Shown here: piece after piece, positions 5,096 through 12,029 of the stretch
How the letters are laid out: every line of letters starts with the position of its first letter
How positions within the stretch are numbered: the stretch's first letter is position 1
DNA from: Candidatus Methanomethylophilaceae archaeon
GTDB taxonomy: Archaea; Thermoplasmatota; Thermoplasmata; Methanomassiliicoccales; Methanomethylophilaceae
Assembly: GCA_013329105.1 (NCBI GenBank)
Contig: DUKW01000122.1
Span: 1 to 12,029 of the forward strand
Direction of reading: 5' to 3'
Length of the DNA stretch: 12,029 nt
Made by a program: the position numbers and the translations under genes
The notes under the pieces: generated by a model
The model's database searches: none
What the model was told of the DNA's origin: nothing
Seen by the model: the letters and a program-made list of their open reading frames with translations, nothing else

Positions 5096-7198
5096 ATGAA
5101 AGCAAAAGAGGTTGTAAACAAAAAAACACCTATAAAGGGTGACGAGTCCACAGACCTTACATTATTTGTCAGAACATCGGATGAAGAGCTGAGGAAATGG
5201 GACAAGGAAAAGATATTCAATGCCCTGATACGAGAGACCGATATAAGCGAAGATGCTGCGGCTATAGTTGCCACAGAAGTCGAGAAGATGGTCTCTAAGA
5301 TGGAGATAGAATACATTACTGCCCCACTCATACGCGAACTTACCAATGCCAAACTTGTCGAGTACGGTTTAGAGTCTATACGGAAACAGCATACTAGGTT
5401 AGGTGTACCCCTATATGATGCCAGGCAAATAATAATGAGCCCGAACAAAGAAAACGCTAACGTTCCTCACGGCCCAGAAGCTACCAATCTGACTCTCGCT
5501 GAAAATATAAAGAAAGAATTTGCTCTATTGGAGGTCTTCAGTCCTGATATAGCCGATGCTCACATGAGTGGAACCATACATCTTCACGACCTAGGAATGA
5601 TAGATCGCCCCTATTGTAGTGGGCAGTCTATCGAGTATGTGAAAAAGTTTGGGCTCAATCTCCCCAATGCGTTGTCTATAGCAAGACCAGCAAAACACCC
5701 AGAGGTTCTCATCGAACAGATCATTAAATTTTCAGCTGCCCTACAGGGTCATTTTGCAGGTGCCATAGGATGGGACGCACTCAACACCTTCCTAGCTCCC
5801 TATCTGGTAGATGTAGATGATAAAAGGATGAAACAACTGGCGCAAATCTTAGTTTATGAGTTTGCACAGCAGGCAGTAGCCCGTGGCGGGCAATCGATAT
5901 TCAGTGACATCAACCTATACTGGGAAACGCCAAAACATTTTGTGGGCGTACCGGCCATAGGGCCTGGTGGGGAATACACCGGGAAGAATTACGAAGACTA
6001 TGAAACAGAAAGCAGGCGCTTTCTTAACGCTCTCTTTGACGTTTATATGGAGGGCGATGCCCTGGGCAGACCCTTCTTCTTCCCTAAACCAGAGGTGCAT
6101 ATCACTGACAGATTTTTCCAGACAGAGGGACATGAAGAATTTCTTTACAAAATCTCCGCTGTGGCTGCCGAGAAGGGCAATACTTACTTTGTTTTTGACC
6201 GCGGGGACACAGCTAAGATATCCGAGTGTTGCCGGCTGTCATTTAGATTGGATGACGCGGATCTTGAAGAAGCAAAGACACCCTGGAAAATGCGCTTTTC
6301 TGCCATGCAGAACTGCACGCTTAACCTCCCTCGCTTAGCATATATGTCTAACCGAGATGATGCGATGCTGTTAGAGAACATAAGCAAATATATGGAACTA
6401 GCTACAAAGGCGCATCTGCAAAAGAAAGAGTTCATCTCTCACCTTATGAGCATGAAGAACCATGGTCCTCTGGCCCTCTTAGCAATGGATTTGGACGGTG
6501 AGCCGTATTATCGCATAGAGAAGTCCAGTTTCTTAATAGGGATGGTTGGCCTTAACGAGATGGTGCAATACCATACTGGTAAAGAAATACACCAATCCAA
6601 AGAAGCTCTTAAATTCGGCCTCAAAATCATATCCTTCATGAAACAGGAGGCCGAGCGTCTTGGCAAAGAATATGGCATCAAAATGCCATTAGAGCAGACG
6701 CCTGCTGAGAGCACAGCCTACCGTTTCGCCAAGTTGGATATGAAAGATTTCCCTCTACAGGCTAGTTCGGTCGTCAAAGGTAGCAAAGCCAATGGTGAAC
6801 TATACTACACTAACTCTACCTATCTGAATGTCTCAGCAGATGTCAGCCCAATAGAACGAACCAAGATGGAGGGAATGTTTCACCCTCTCATCGAGGCTGG
6901 TGCACTTACCCATGTATGGTTAGGAGAGTCTAAGCCTCCGGCAGAAAATATTGCCGCCTTCGTAAAAAAGACGTTTTACAACACAGACAACGCTCAGATA
7001 GCCTTTAGCCCCGAGTTCACATCATGTTTGGACTGCGGAAAGACCAGCCGAGGGTTGAGGGAGACCTGCAGTTACTGCCAGTCCCCCAATGTGGAGGGCA
7101 TCACACGCGTGACCGGATTCTTCTCCAAGATAAGCGGCTGGAACAAAGGCAAGATCGGCGAACTACATGACCGTAGGAAAGGTCAGAGCCTGGACTGA
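5096..7198 (+). CDS. nrdD: Anaerobic ribonucleoside-triphosphate reductase (class III)
   Basis: Glycyl-radical enzyme that reduces ribonucleotides to deoxyribonucleotides under anaerobic conditions; cytoplasmic. It has 700 residues, full length for the family. An ATP-cone regulatory domain fills about residues 22-112 (FVRTSDEELRKWDKEKIFNAL). The catalytic barrel includes GGQSIFSDIN (264-273), the Cys pair CCRLSF (378-383) and MQNCTLNLPR (404-413). The C-terminus has the four-Cys zinc site C644, C647, C658, C661, then RVTGFFS with the predicted radical Gly674 and SGWNKGK. The ATG at 5096 follows GAGGTG at 8 bases. The activating radical-SAM partner NrdG is not in the window, so it must be encoded elsewhere. 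No frameshift or missing key residue is seen. It ends 25 bases from a converging gene. Confidence 0.98.
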   Translation: MKAKEVVNKKTPIKGDESTDLTLFVRTSDEELRKWDKEKIFNALIRETDISEDAAAIVATEVEKMVSKMEIEYITAPLIRELTNAKLVEYGLESIRKQHTRLGVPLYDARQIIMSPNKENANVPHGPEATNLTLAENIKKEFALLEVFSPDIADAHMSGTIHLHDLGMIDRPYCSGQSIEYVKKFGLNLPNALSIARPAKHPEVLIEQIIKFSAALQGHFAGAIGWDALNTFLAPYLVDVDDKRMKQLAQILVYEFAQQAVARGGQSIFSDINLYWETPKHFVGVPAIGPGGEYTGKNYEDYETESRRFLNALFDVYMEGDALGRPFFFPKPEVHITDRFFQTEGHEEFLYKISAVAAEKGNTYFVFDRGDTAKISECCRLSFRLDDADLEEAKTPWKMRFSAMQNCTLNLPRLAYMSNRDDAMLLENISKYMELATKAHLQKKEFISHLMSMKNHGPLALLAMDLDGEPYYRIEKSSFLIGMVGLNEMVQYHTGKEIHQSKEALKFGLKIISFMKQEAERLGKEYGIKMPLEQTPAESTAYRFAKLDMKDFPLQASSVVKGSKANGELYYTNSTYLNVSADVSPIERTKMEGMFHPLIEAGALTHVWLGESKPPAENIAAFVKKTFYNTDNAQIAFSPEFTSCLDCGKTSRGLRETCSYCQSPNVEGITRVTGFFSKISGWNKGKIGELHDRRKGQSLD

Positions 7199-7202
7199 AA
7201 CC

Positions 7203-7219
7203 TTTTAATTCCTTTCTTT
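7203..7219 (+). terminator. T-rich terminator after nrdD
   Basis: TTTTAATTCCTTTCTTT follows the nrdD stop codon within the 25-base convergent gap and fits archaeal T-run termination. There is no stem-loop. Confidence 0.45.
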
Positions 7220-7223
7220 ATCG

Positions 7224-8774
7224 TTAAGCTATCCTCGGTCCAACAAACTGCCAGATTATCATGAATAGTATGGGGAGTGCTAACCATGTGGTCACGCTTT
7301 CTACTAAACGTTGGCGTTCTTCTTCCCTGATCGCAGGTCTGAGCTTTTTCGTAATGTAATCCACAGCATCCATGAACAGATAACCCCCATCCAGCGGGAT
7401 TGCTGGCAGGGAGTTCGTGAGAGCGATCATCAGATTCATCCAGAACACCCAGTAAAAGGTATTAGCGACGATCCAGAAGAGATCTCCGTCTAATATCCAA
7501 CCGGTTTCAAAGAGCCACGTCAACACAGTAGGCATCGGCGCCAAACCTATGAAAGGAAGTGCCAAATAGCTCAGAGAAGCCATCATCATATCGCTCAATG
7601 TCTCTGAGCCCTGAAGAGGGTCTTTCAAATATGCCAACAGTCCGGAAGGGGTATTGATACCAATACCGGCGAAATTCATAGTGATGCCTAGATAACCTTT
7701 AGGTAAAGGCCCACTTGTTAGCTCCACTTCGAAATAAGAGTTCTCCCAGGTGGATGTATCTTCGTCAAATTCCAGCATTACCAGCTCTACCACCTGCCCA
7801 GGCGTGGTATTAGACAGGTATTTGTTGAGTTCAGATATCCCCCGTATTTCCTGGCCGTCTATGGAATAAAGGAGCATCCCCGCCCTCACTCCCGATTCAT
7901 AAGCTGGTTGACCTTTGGTTGCGGACTCGATGTAGACTCCTGTCACCATATAAACGATATCTTCCCCATTTTCAGTGACCACTTTAATCTCTGCCAATTC
8001 GCCTGGGTTGCTTGCATTGTAATTATAGAAGTCATCGATAGTGTTTATCTCAACGCCGCCCATGCTGATTATTACTGTTCCTACATCCAACCCAGCATGT
8101 TCCGCAGGAGAGCCGTCTGACAGAACTACAACGACGGGATTGTCTGGATATTGGGTTTCAACAGCACCCAACATAGGTATGGTTAGGATCAAGACTAATA
8201 TGATGGCTACAATAAAATTGGTTGCGGGCCCGACAGCGTAAACATCGCTACGCTCTTTTTTACCGGCATTTATAAGTTGTTCTTCATCAGGCTCCACGAA
8301 GGCACCGATAGGGAAAATTAAAAAGAGCAGGCCCGTGGTTTTTATGTCCATACCGTTCACTCTGGTAAGGATTCCATGTGCTACCTCATGAATCACGATA
8401 CATATTATGAGAGCTACGATTCCATATCCGATGGGAATTATGGGATTCAGACCTGGGATGCCCAAAATATATTCCGGACCAAGAGCGCTTTCTTTGGGTA
8501 TTGTATGGATGATTGTCATCTGCCACAGGAGCAGGCCTGTAAAAATGATCATTAATGAGAAAACAACAATCTTGGAGAGAAGGGCGTATCCTTTCCAAAA
8601 CCGTCTAGGTGCTGCCAGTCTTTCCATCAGGCCTTTGCCGGCCTGAGTCTTAAGCATTATAGTAGGGCCATAGGGTACAATTCCCTTCTCCTGAAGTATA
8701 GTACTTTTGCGTACGTAAACCCAAACAAACACATAAACAGCGATGAGTATCAGTACCAGGAGCAACGTGTCCAT
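7224..8774 (-). CDS. Site-2 protease family (M50) membrane metalloprotease with PDZ-like domains
   Basis: Intramembrane zinc protease that cleaves membrane-anchored substrates, often in signalling or quality control. Of 516 residues, the N-terminus is a membrane helix (3-20), followed by others at about 66-88 and 112-130. The zinc motif HEVAH is at 129-133. A GPATNF stretch (182-187) precedes the next membrane segment. Two PDZ-like modules lie at about 205-275 (GSPAEHAGLDVGTVI) and 282-350 (YESGVRAGMLLYSIDG). The third zinc ligand is in NSLPAIPLDGG (454-464). All catalytic elements are present. It lies 26 bases downstream of the small acidic gene on the same strand and is probably co-transcribed with it; no strong ribosome binding site precedes the ATG. 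The substrate is unknown. Confidence 0.95.
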   Translation of the reverse strand: MDTLLLVLILIAVYVFVWVYVRKSTILQEKGIVPYGPTIMLKTQAGKGLMERLAAPRRFWKGYALLSKIVVFSLMIIFTGLLLWQMTIIHTIPKESALGPEYILGIPGLNPIIPIGYGIVALIICIVIHEVAHGILTRVNGMDIKTTGLLFLIFPIGAFVEPDEEQLINAGKKERSDVYAVGPATNFIVAIILVLILTIPMLGAVETQYPDNPVVVVLSDGSPAEHAGLDVGTVIISMGGVEINTIDDFYNYNASNPGELAEIKVVTENGEDIVYMVTGVYIESATKGQPAYESGVRAGMLLYSIDGQEIRGISELNKYLSNTTPGQVVELVMLEFDEDTSTWENSYFEVELTSGPLPKGYLGITMNFAGIGINTPSGLLAYLKDPLQGSETLSDMMMASLSYLALPFIGLAPMPTVLTWLFETGWILDGDLFWIVANTFYWVFWMNLMIALTNSLPAIPLDGGYLFMDAVDYITKKLRPAIREEERQRLVESVTTWLALPILFMIIWQFVGPRIA

Positions 8775-8800
8775 TAGGCTACGGGAACACTGTCAGGCAA

Positions 8801-9187
8801 TTAATGGTTTTCATTACGGTCCTTGGTATTGCGAGACCAAATGTCATCCTCTATCTCCTCATAGATGTGGGCGAATTCGTCCTCGTACCCATCGCCATCC
8901 TGATCGTCTTGACACAATCTCTCGATCTGATCGCCTTTAAGCACCCAATAATGTATGCGCCACAGCTTTCCCTTCTTAAGATTGATTTGTTCCTGTGTAG
9001 TACTCAATATGCCCTCCTCTTCCAGCATATAAAACACGTCACGATCCTCGGAGGTAAGAATATTGTCTATTACCTCAGTCTCATAACCAAAGAAACTCAT
9101 GATGTATTCCGCAAGGTCTTTAATCTCTTCCTCGCTCATTCCTTTCTTTCCGAGTGTGTTGCGCAAAGCAGAAACGATCTTCTCCAT
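8801..9187 (-). CDS. Small acidic protein with DxDxDGxxD motif, archaeal conserved type
   Basis: About 128 residues, soluble and acidic. The N-terminal MEKIVSALRNTLGKKGMSEEEIKDLAEYIMSFFGYE and a following KGKLWRIHYWVLK resemble a short archaeal family that I tentatively recall as DUF6015 (Thermoplasmata); this should be checked. Near the C-terminus DQDGDGYED matches the calcium-loop pattern DxDxDGxxD. The ATG at 9187 is chosen; the same frame also starts with GTG at 9193 and TTG at 9202, and none has a clear ribosome binding site. A TATA-like GTATAACTT (complement of about 9224-9232) could give a very short leader. It lies directly upstream of the site-2 protease gene, suggesting a functional or merely transcriptional link. 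Confidence 0.8.
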   Translation of the reverse strand: MEKIVSALRNTLGKKGMSEEEIKDLAEYIMSFFGYETEVIDNILTSEDRDVFYMLEEEGILSTTQEQINLKKGKLWRIHYWVLKGDQIERLCQDDQDGDGYEDEFAHIYEEIEDDIWSRNTKDRNENH

Positions 9188-9261
9188 TGTCACGAATTTC
9201 AAAACCTGAGCCCCCGCCTTGTAAAGTTATACGCTCTAATATATTGTCGCATTAAAACAAC

Positions 9262-9915
9262 TCACCATATTATCTCAACAGAGGGCGGATTCATATCAAA
9301 TATGATATGCTTCGCCCATTTTAACTTTGTTTTCTTCACTGAAAGGTCCTCTCCCTCTGATACTATTGGCCTTTCAAAATCAAACCCAACCAGTCTTATC
9401 TTTTTGGCACCGAGATGCCGTGCCATACAGACAGCCCGGTCCCCATCCGTAAAACCACCCATATTCACCATCAAAAGATCAGGACGGCTCTGTGTTGTTG
9501 CTATTATAGGCCCATTGAAAAGATGTAAATGCTGCTGTATAAGATCTGCATTATCGCCATGAGCATGTATGACAGCTACGGCCCCACGGCGACAACATTC
9601 GGCCTGCGGAACGAGATCCCCATCGAGATCAGTAATAAGTATTTCTGGTATCAGATTGGCTTCAATGAGCGTCTTTGCGCTTGAGCCCGCGCAGATAACC
9701 GTCCCATCAATGTCAGTCAGCTCCTCTGGAACAACTGCGGCACCCACCACATTCACTACCCCGCTCATCAGTGGGATTAGATCATCGACATCGATCAGCC
9801 TCTTATTAAGTATCATATGACGAAGCATTCTGGCTGAGGCCTCATCCTGCAAGCGGGAATACCCCATTTCTTTAATTATCCTTTCATATACCGGTTCCCA
9901 TTCCTCGAAATACAT
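9262..9915 (-). CDS. mptE: 6-hydroxymethyl-7,8-dihydropterin pyrophosphokinase, MptE type
   Basis: Archaeal DUF115-type enzyme that transfers pyrophosphate from ATP to 6-hydroxymethyl-dihydropterin in the pathway to tetrahydromethanopterin or folate-like cofactors (EC 2.7.6.3); it is unrelated to bacterial FolK. Of 217 residues, the motifs are VICAGSSAK (73-81), TDLDGD (95-100), HAHGDN (117-122), GGFTDGDRAVC (153-163) and a C-terminal KLKWAK (197-202). Length and motifs match the characterised M. jannaschii type. The ribosome binding site GGGGTGAG lies 8-9 bases before the ATG and contains the TGA stop of the upstream DUF373 gene, indicating translational coupling. Confidence 0.92.
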   Translation of the reverse strand: MYFEEWEPVYERIIKEMGYSRLQDEASARMLRHMILNKRLIDVDDLIPLMSGVVNVVGAAVVPEELTDIDGTVICAGSSAKTLIEANLIPEILITDLDGDLVPQAECCRRGAVAVIHAHGDNADLIQQHLHLFNGPIIATTQSRPDLLMVNMGGFTDGDRAVCMARHLGAKKIRLVGFDFERPIVSEGEDLSVKKTKLKWAKHIIFDMNPPSVEIIW

Positions 9916-9925
9916 CGAGCAAATC

Positions 9926-11053
9926 TCACCCCTGGCTTTGTAATGTATAATCCTCTGTGATTATGCGGAAAGTTGACTGCAGAATGCTGGCTATGACAGC
10001 GAATGCGAAACCCAACATTAGTTCGATAGCTATGACCAACTCCCTTGTGGGAGTGAACCCCAATGCAAGAGCAAAAAGGTCCAGGAGTCCCTGTATTATG
10101 AAGGCAAGTGCGAAGAGTGTCATAGTAGCTATCAAAAAACTATGTCGGATCTGTTGTTTTTCAAGGTATAAGTCTAAGAATTTGCCTGTTTCATAGGATA
10201 CTATTGCAAATATCCACATCCACAATACGCCAGTGCTGAATAGTATCACCATATATATGCCACTCGCCTCAGGTACATCAAGCGCAGATTTGACACCCAA
10301 GAACAACCCTGTTACAAAAAGGACGATAGAGACAATGGTGAATGGAATCGTTTGATTACCATGGCTTATAGCCCCCCTCAGGTTACGGTACCATTTTATC
10401 ATTCTTGGAAGAAGCTTATAAGCATAACCTAAAGAATAGATGCCCAGGACCAAAAGCAATACCCCACCTACCATGCCAGAGAGATAATGCATTGACCCAG
10501 TGCTAAAAAGATAATAGAGATCAGGTATTATTGAAAAGATACCTAAAACGAGGAATATGATACCAATTGGTATTACAAAACGTTTCCTTTTGTCATCGTC
10601 CTGCATTACTTTCATTATGGTGTAGAGTGCACTCTCAACACCAGGGACCTGTTTGACAAACACACGCCGTACCGAATCAATTTTAGCTCTTGAGGATATG
10701 ATAGGGTATATATATTCATCCTCAGCGCCGTCACTGACCAGGATGACCCTGTCTGGTTTAACAGCCTCTAAAACATATTCAAGCTCCTGAGAGATCTTAC
10801 TGTCAGAACGATATCCTACCTTGGGATCGCCACATATGAGAGCTATATCGACATTATGACCTTCGGATGTCATCTCGTCATACATACTCAGCGCAGCGAG
10901 TATCATGTTAACGTCTGAGTCCTCAGGATCGTTAAGGGCAAGGGAGATGGCCGCTTTTTCATTTTCCTCTCGACCTATGACGGGGCTTGTTACATTTGCC
11001 TTTTTACCGAAGTCATCATCCCTGTCAACAGCGAGTATCAAGGTTTTTTTCAT
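9926..11053 (-). CDS. DUF373 family archaeal membrane protein
   Basis: 375 residues from the chosen start. A soluble N-terminal domain of about 150 residues begins MKKTLILAVDRDDDFG, a hallmark of DUF373, with an ALICGDPKVGYRSDSKI segment (71-87). About six membrane helices follow (approximately 159-178, 190-212, 237-257, 266-287, 306-330, 339-360). Function unknown. The ATG at 11053 is preferred over the in-frame ATG at 11077: homologues begin at this point, and a TATA-like element centred near 11084 would put the transcript start about 4 bases ahead, making it nearly leaderless. It is followed 10 bases later by mptE, with coupled translation. The pairing with mptE suggests co-regulation but does not reveal its role. 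Confidence 0.9.
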   Translation of the reverse strand: MKKTLILAVDRDDDFGKKANVTSPVIGREENEKAAISLALNDPEDSDVNMILAALSMYDEMTSEGHNVDIALICGDPKVGYRSDSKISQELEYVLEAVKPDRVILVSDGAEDEYIYPIISSRAKIDSVRRVFVKQVPGVESALYTIMKVMQDDDKRKRFVIPIGIIFLVLGIFSIIPDLYYLFSTGSMHYLSGMVGGVLLLVLGIYSLGYAYKLLPRMIKWYRNLRGAISHGNQTIPFTIVSIVLFVTGLFLGVKSALDVPEASGIYMVILFSTGVLWMWIFAIVSYETGKFLDLYLEKQQIRHSFLIATMTLFALAFIIQGLLDLFALALGFTPTRELVIAIELMLGFAFAVIASILQSTFRIITEDYTLQSQG

Positions 11054-11077
11054 TATCCTCAAGGGAAAGGTAACCAT

Positions 11078-11090
11078 GTTAATATTAATC
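11078..11090 (-). promoter_or_regulatory. TATA element of the DUF373-mptE operon
   Basis: GATTAATATTAAC (reverse strand) is centred about 31 bases before the ATG at 11053, placing transcription start near 11057 and giving an almost leaderless mRNA. The upstream in-frame ATG at 11077 would then be outside the transcript. Confidence 0.5.
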
Positions 11091-11118
11091 TATTTTGTCC
11101 AGATCTGTGTCTTATAGG

Positions 11119-11130
11119 CAAGATATACAA
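11119..11130 (+). promoter_or_regulatory. TATA-like element for the metallohydrolase gene
   Basis: CAAGATATACAA-type sequence centred near 11124 predicts a start near 11150 and a leader of about 44 bases. TTTAATT at 11141-11147 is a second candidate with a leader of about 25 bases. Confidence 0.4.
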
Positions 11131-11182
11131 AAGAAAAAGGTTTAATTCGAAGGATTGCCTAACCGAGGATCTGTGTATAATT

Positions 11183-11191
11183 AAAGGTGAT
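11183..11191 (+). promoter_or_regulatory. Ribosome binding site deciding a CTG start
   Basis: AAAGGTGAT matches seven contiguous bases (AGGTGAT) of the ideal archaeal site GGAGGTGAT. AGG at 11185-11187 is 7 bases ahead of CTG at 11195, the ideal spacing. Confidence 0.7.
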
Positions 11192-11194
11192 TGT

Positions 11195-11833
11195 CTGAAG
11201 ATCGTATGGCATGGTCATTCCTGTTTTGAGATCCGTAATGAAAAAACCATTATCACAGATCCTCATGATGGTAAGTCTATAGGCATTCAGCCGCCTCGCA
11301 CAAAGGCCGATATCATACTTATTTCTCATGACCATTATGACCACAATGCTTCAAGAGTTATACGCGGCGATCACATTGATTTAATGGCCCAGGAAGGTCT
11401 CTTTAGCATCAAGGGGATAGAGATTGAAGGTCTCCGCACATTTCACGATGAGTCGGATGGCAGGAAACGTGGGATAAATACGATCTATCGTTTCAGAATT
11501 GACGATATGAAGTTCTGCCATATGGGAGATCTGGGCCATACTCTAGACGATAGAATTCTGAAACAGATAGGTAAAGTAGATGTCCTATTCATCCCTGTAG
11601 GAGGGGTGACGACGATAAATGCTGATCAGGCCAAGGTCCTTATAGAAAAAATAGGACCGAGAATCGCAGTCCCCATGCACTATCGGATCACGGGTCTAGG
11701 TCTAGTACTTGATGGACTGGATAATTTCTTGAGAGGTATCCCAGAAGAAAAGATATACCGCGTAGGTAATGAGATAGATTTCACCCATGATGATATCGCA
11801 GATGATATGGAGTATTGGGTATTCTCCATGTAA
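11195..11833 (+). CDS. UPF0173-type metal-dependent hydrolase (MBL fold), CTG start
   Basis: Metallo-beta-lactamase-fold hydrolase of 212 residues, near the usual family length; substrate unknown. Reading from CTG gives MKIVWHGHSCFEI, the standard family N-terminus. The metal motif HxHxDH is SHDHYDHN (H45, H47, D49, H50); further ligand candidates are TFHD (H84), HMGDLGH (109-115) and PMHYR (H162). No ATG, GTG or TTG occurs in this frame between the conserved N-terminus and well upstream; the first ATG is at 11384, which would delete the first 63 residues including the HxHxDH site. CTG at 11195 is preceded by AGGTGAT at ideal spacing. The alternative is a sequence error that changed an ATG, GTG or TTG. 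It is divergent from DUF373 and convergent with aIF6. Confidence 0.9.
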   Translation: MKIVWHGHSCFEIRNEKTIITDPHDGKSIGIQPPRTKADIILISHDHYDHNASRVIRGDHIDLMAQEGLFSIKGIEIEGLRTFHDESDGRKRGINTIYRFRIDDMKFCHMGDLGHTLDDRILKQIGKVDVLFIPVGGVTTINADQAKVLIEKIGPRIAVPMHYRITGLGLVLDGLDNFLRGIPEEKIYRVGNEIDFTHDDIADDMEYWVFSM

Positions 11834-11840
11834 ACCATGT

Positions 11841-11846
11841 AAAAAA
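11841..11846 (-). terminator. T-run terminator of aIF6
   Basis: On the minus strand TTTTTT follows the aIF6 stop codon by about 8 bases, in the 20-base convergent gap. Confidence 0.5.
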
Positions 11847-11853
11847 TCAGAAG

Positions 11854-12029
11854 TCAATATAAACCAAGGGCTTCCTCAAGATGACCAAGCTCTATTGTGG
11901 TACTAATATTACCAACAAGGGCACCTTTCGAATTCGCCACCACACACGCTCCCACCATAGCAGAACCGTAGTTGAGTGTAATCGGCGAGAATTCAACACC
12001 AAGAGCCCCAGAAAGTTCAGCCATTTCTT
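11854..12029 (-). CDS. eif6: Translation initiation factor aIF6, C-terminal part (5' end beyond window)
   Basis: The last 57 or so residues are visible: MAELSGALGVEFSPITLNYG followed by SAMVGACVVANSKGALVG, TTIELGHLEEALGLY and a TGA stop. The NYGSAMVGA segment, NSKGALVG and ELxxLEEALGL are typical of the C-terminus of archaeal aIF6. The factor binds the large ribosomal subunit and prevents joining to the small subunit. In many archaea it is next to ribosomal protein genes L39e and L31e, which would be expected just outside the window. The conserved family usually has a TTGPEL-like segment here; this copy reads TTIEL, a mild divergence. Confidence 0.92.
   Translation of the reverse strand, partial: EMAELSGALGVEFSPITLNYGSAMVGACVVANSKGALVGNISTTIELGHLEEALGLY

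Noticed and set aside
8804..9562. Long plus-strand open frame of 252 codons
   Set aside because: It lies antisense to the small acidic gene and mptE, both with clear coding features; the translation has no recognisable domain and looks like a shadow.

Overview
The window looks like a piece of a euryarchaeal chromosome, most probably from the Thermoplasmatota or a related lineage. Supporting signs are an archaeal-type SRP (7S) RNA, the C-terminus of translation factor aIF6, an archaeal MptE-type pterin pyrophosphokinase, an archaeal DUF373 membrane protein, TATA-box promoters about 25 bases ahead of starts (some apparently leaderless), and GGAGGTGAT-type ribosome binding sites. A gene closely resembling methanogenesis marker protein 2 hints at a methanogen or a relative of one, but no mcr or other methanogenesis gene is present to confirm this. 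I found no mobile elements, CRISPR arrays or tRNAs.

Left part (1-3186). A phenylacetate-CoA ligase gene runs off the left edge on the minus strand. It is divergent from a small plus-strand gene encoding a protein with an RNxxxH signature that may be a HEPN domain. The SRP RNA gene follows at once; its TATA box overlaps the stop codon of the HEPN-like gene. Converging on it from the right is the marker-2/AIR-synthase-like gene, whose last codons overlap the 3' end of the SRP RNA. Ahead of that gene on the same strand is a winged-helix protein gene.

Middle part (3187-7198). An orphan membrane PAS histidine kinase of the HisKA_2 type is split by one in-frame TGA. After it comes a 216-base intergenic stretch with three exact 12-base-spaced GATAAC repeats and nested inverted repeats, then a full-length class III (anaerobic) ribonucleotide reductase gene, nrdD. 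The nrdG activase gene is not in the window.

Right part (7199-12029). On the minus strand, in transcription order, are DUF373, mptE (with the DUF373 stop codon inside the mptE ribosome binding site), a small acidic protein with a DxDxDGxxD calcium-loop-like motif, and a site-2 protease with PDZ-like domains. Divergent from DUF373 is a UPF0173-type metallo-beta-lactamase-fold hydrolase. Its only plausible start is a CTG codon behind a near-perfect ribosome binding site; ordinary ATG/GTG/TTG gene calling would truncate it and lose the metal-binding HxHxDH motif. The C-terminus of aIF6 lies at the right edge.

Most of the content is housekeeping: protein targeting, dNTP synthesis, pterin cofactor synthesis and membrane proteolysis. 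I see no clear undescribed multi-gene system. The most interesting points are the CTG start, the interrupted kinase, the compact SRP locus, the HEPN-like gene beside it and the repeat-rich nrdD upstream region.
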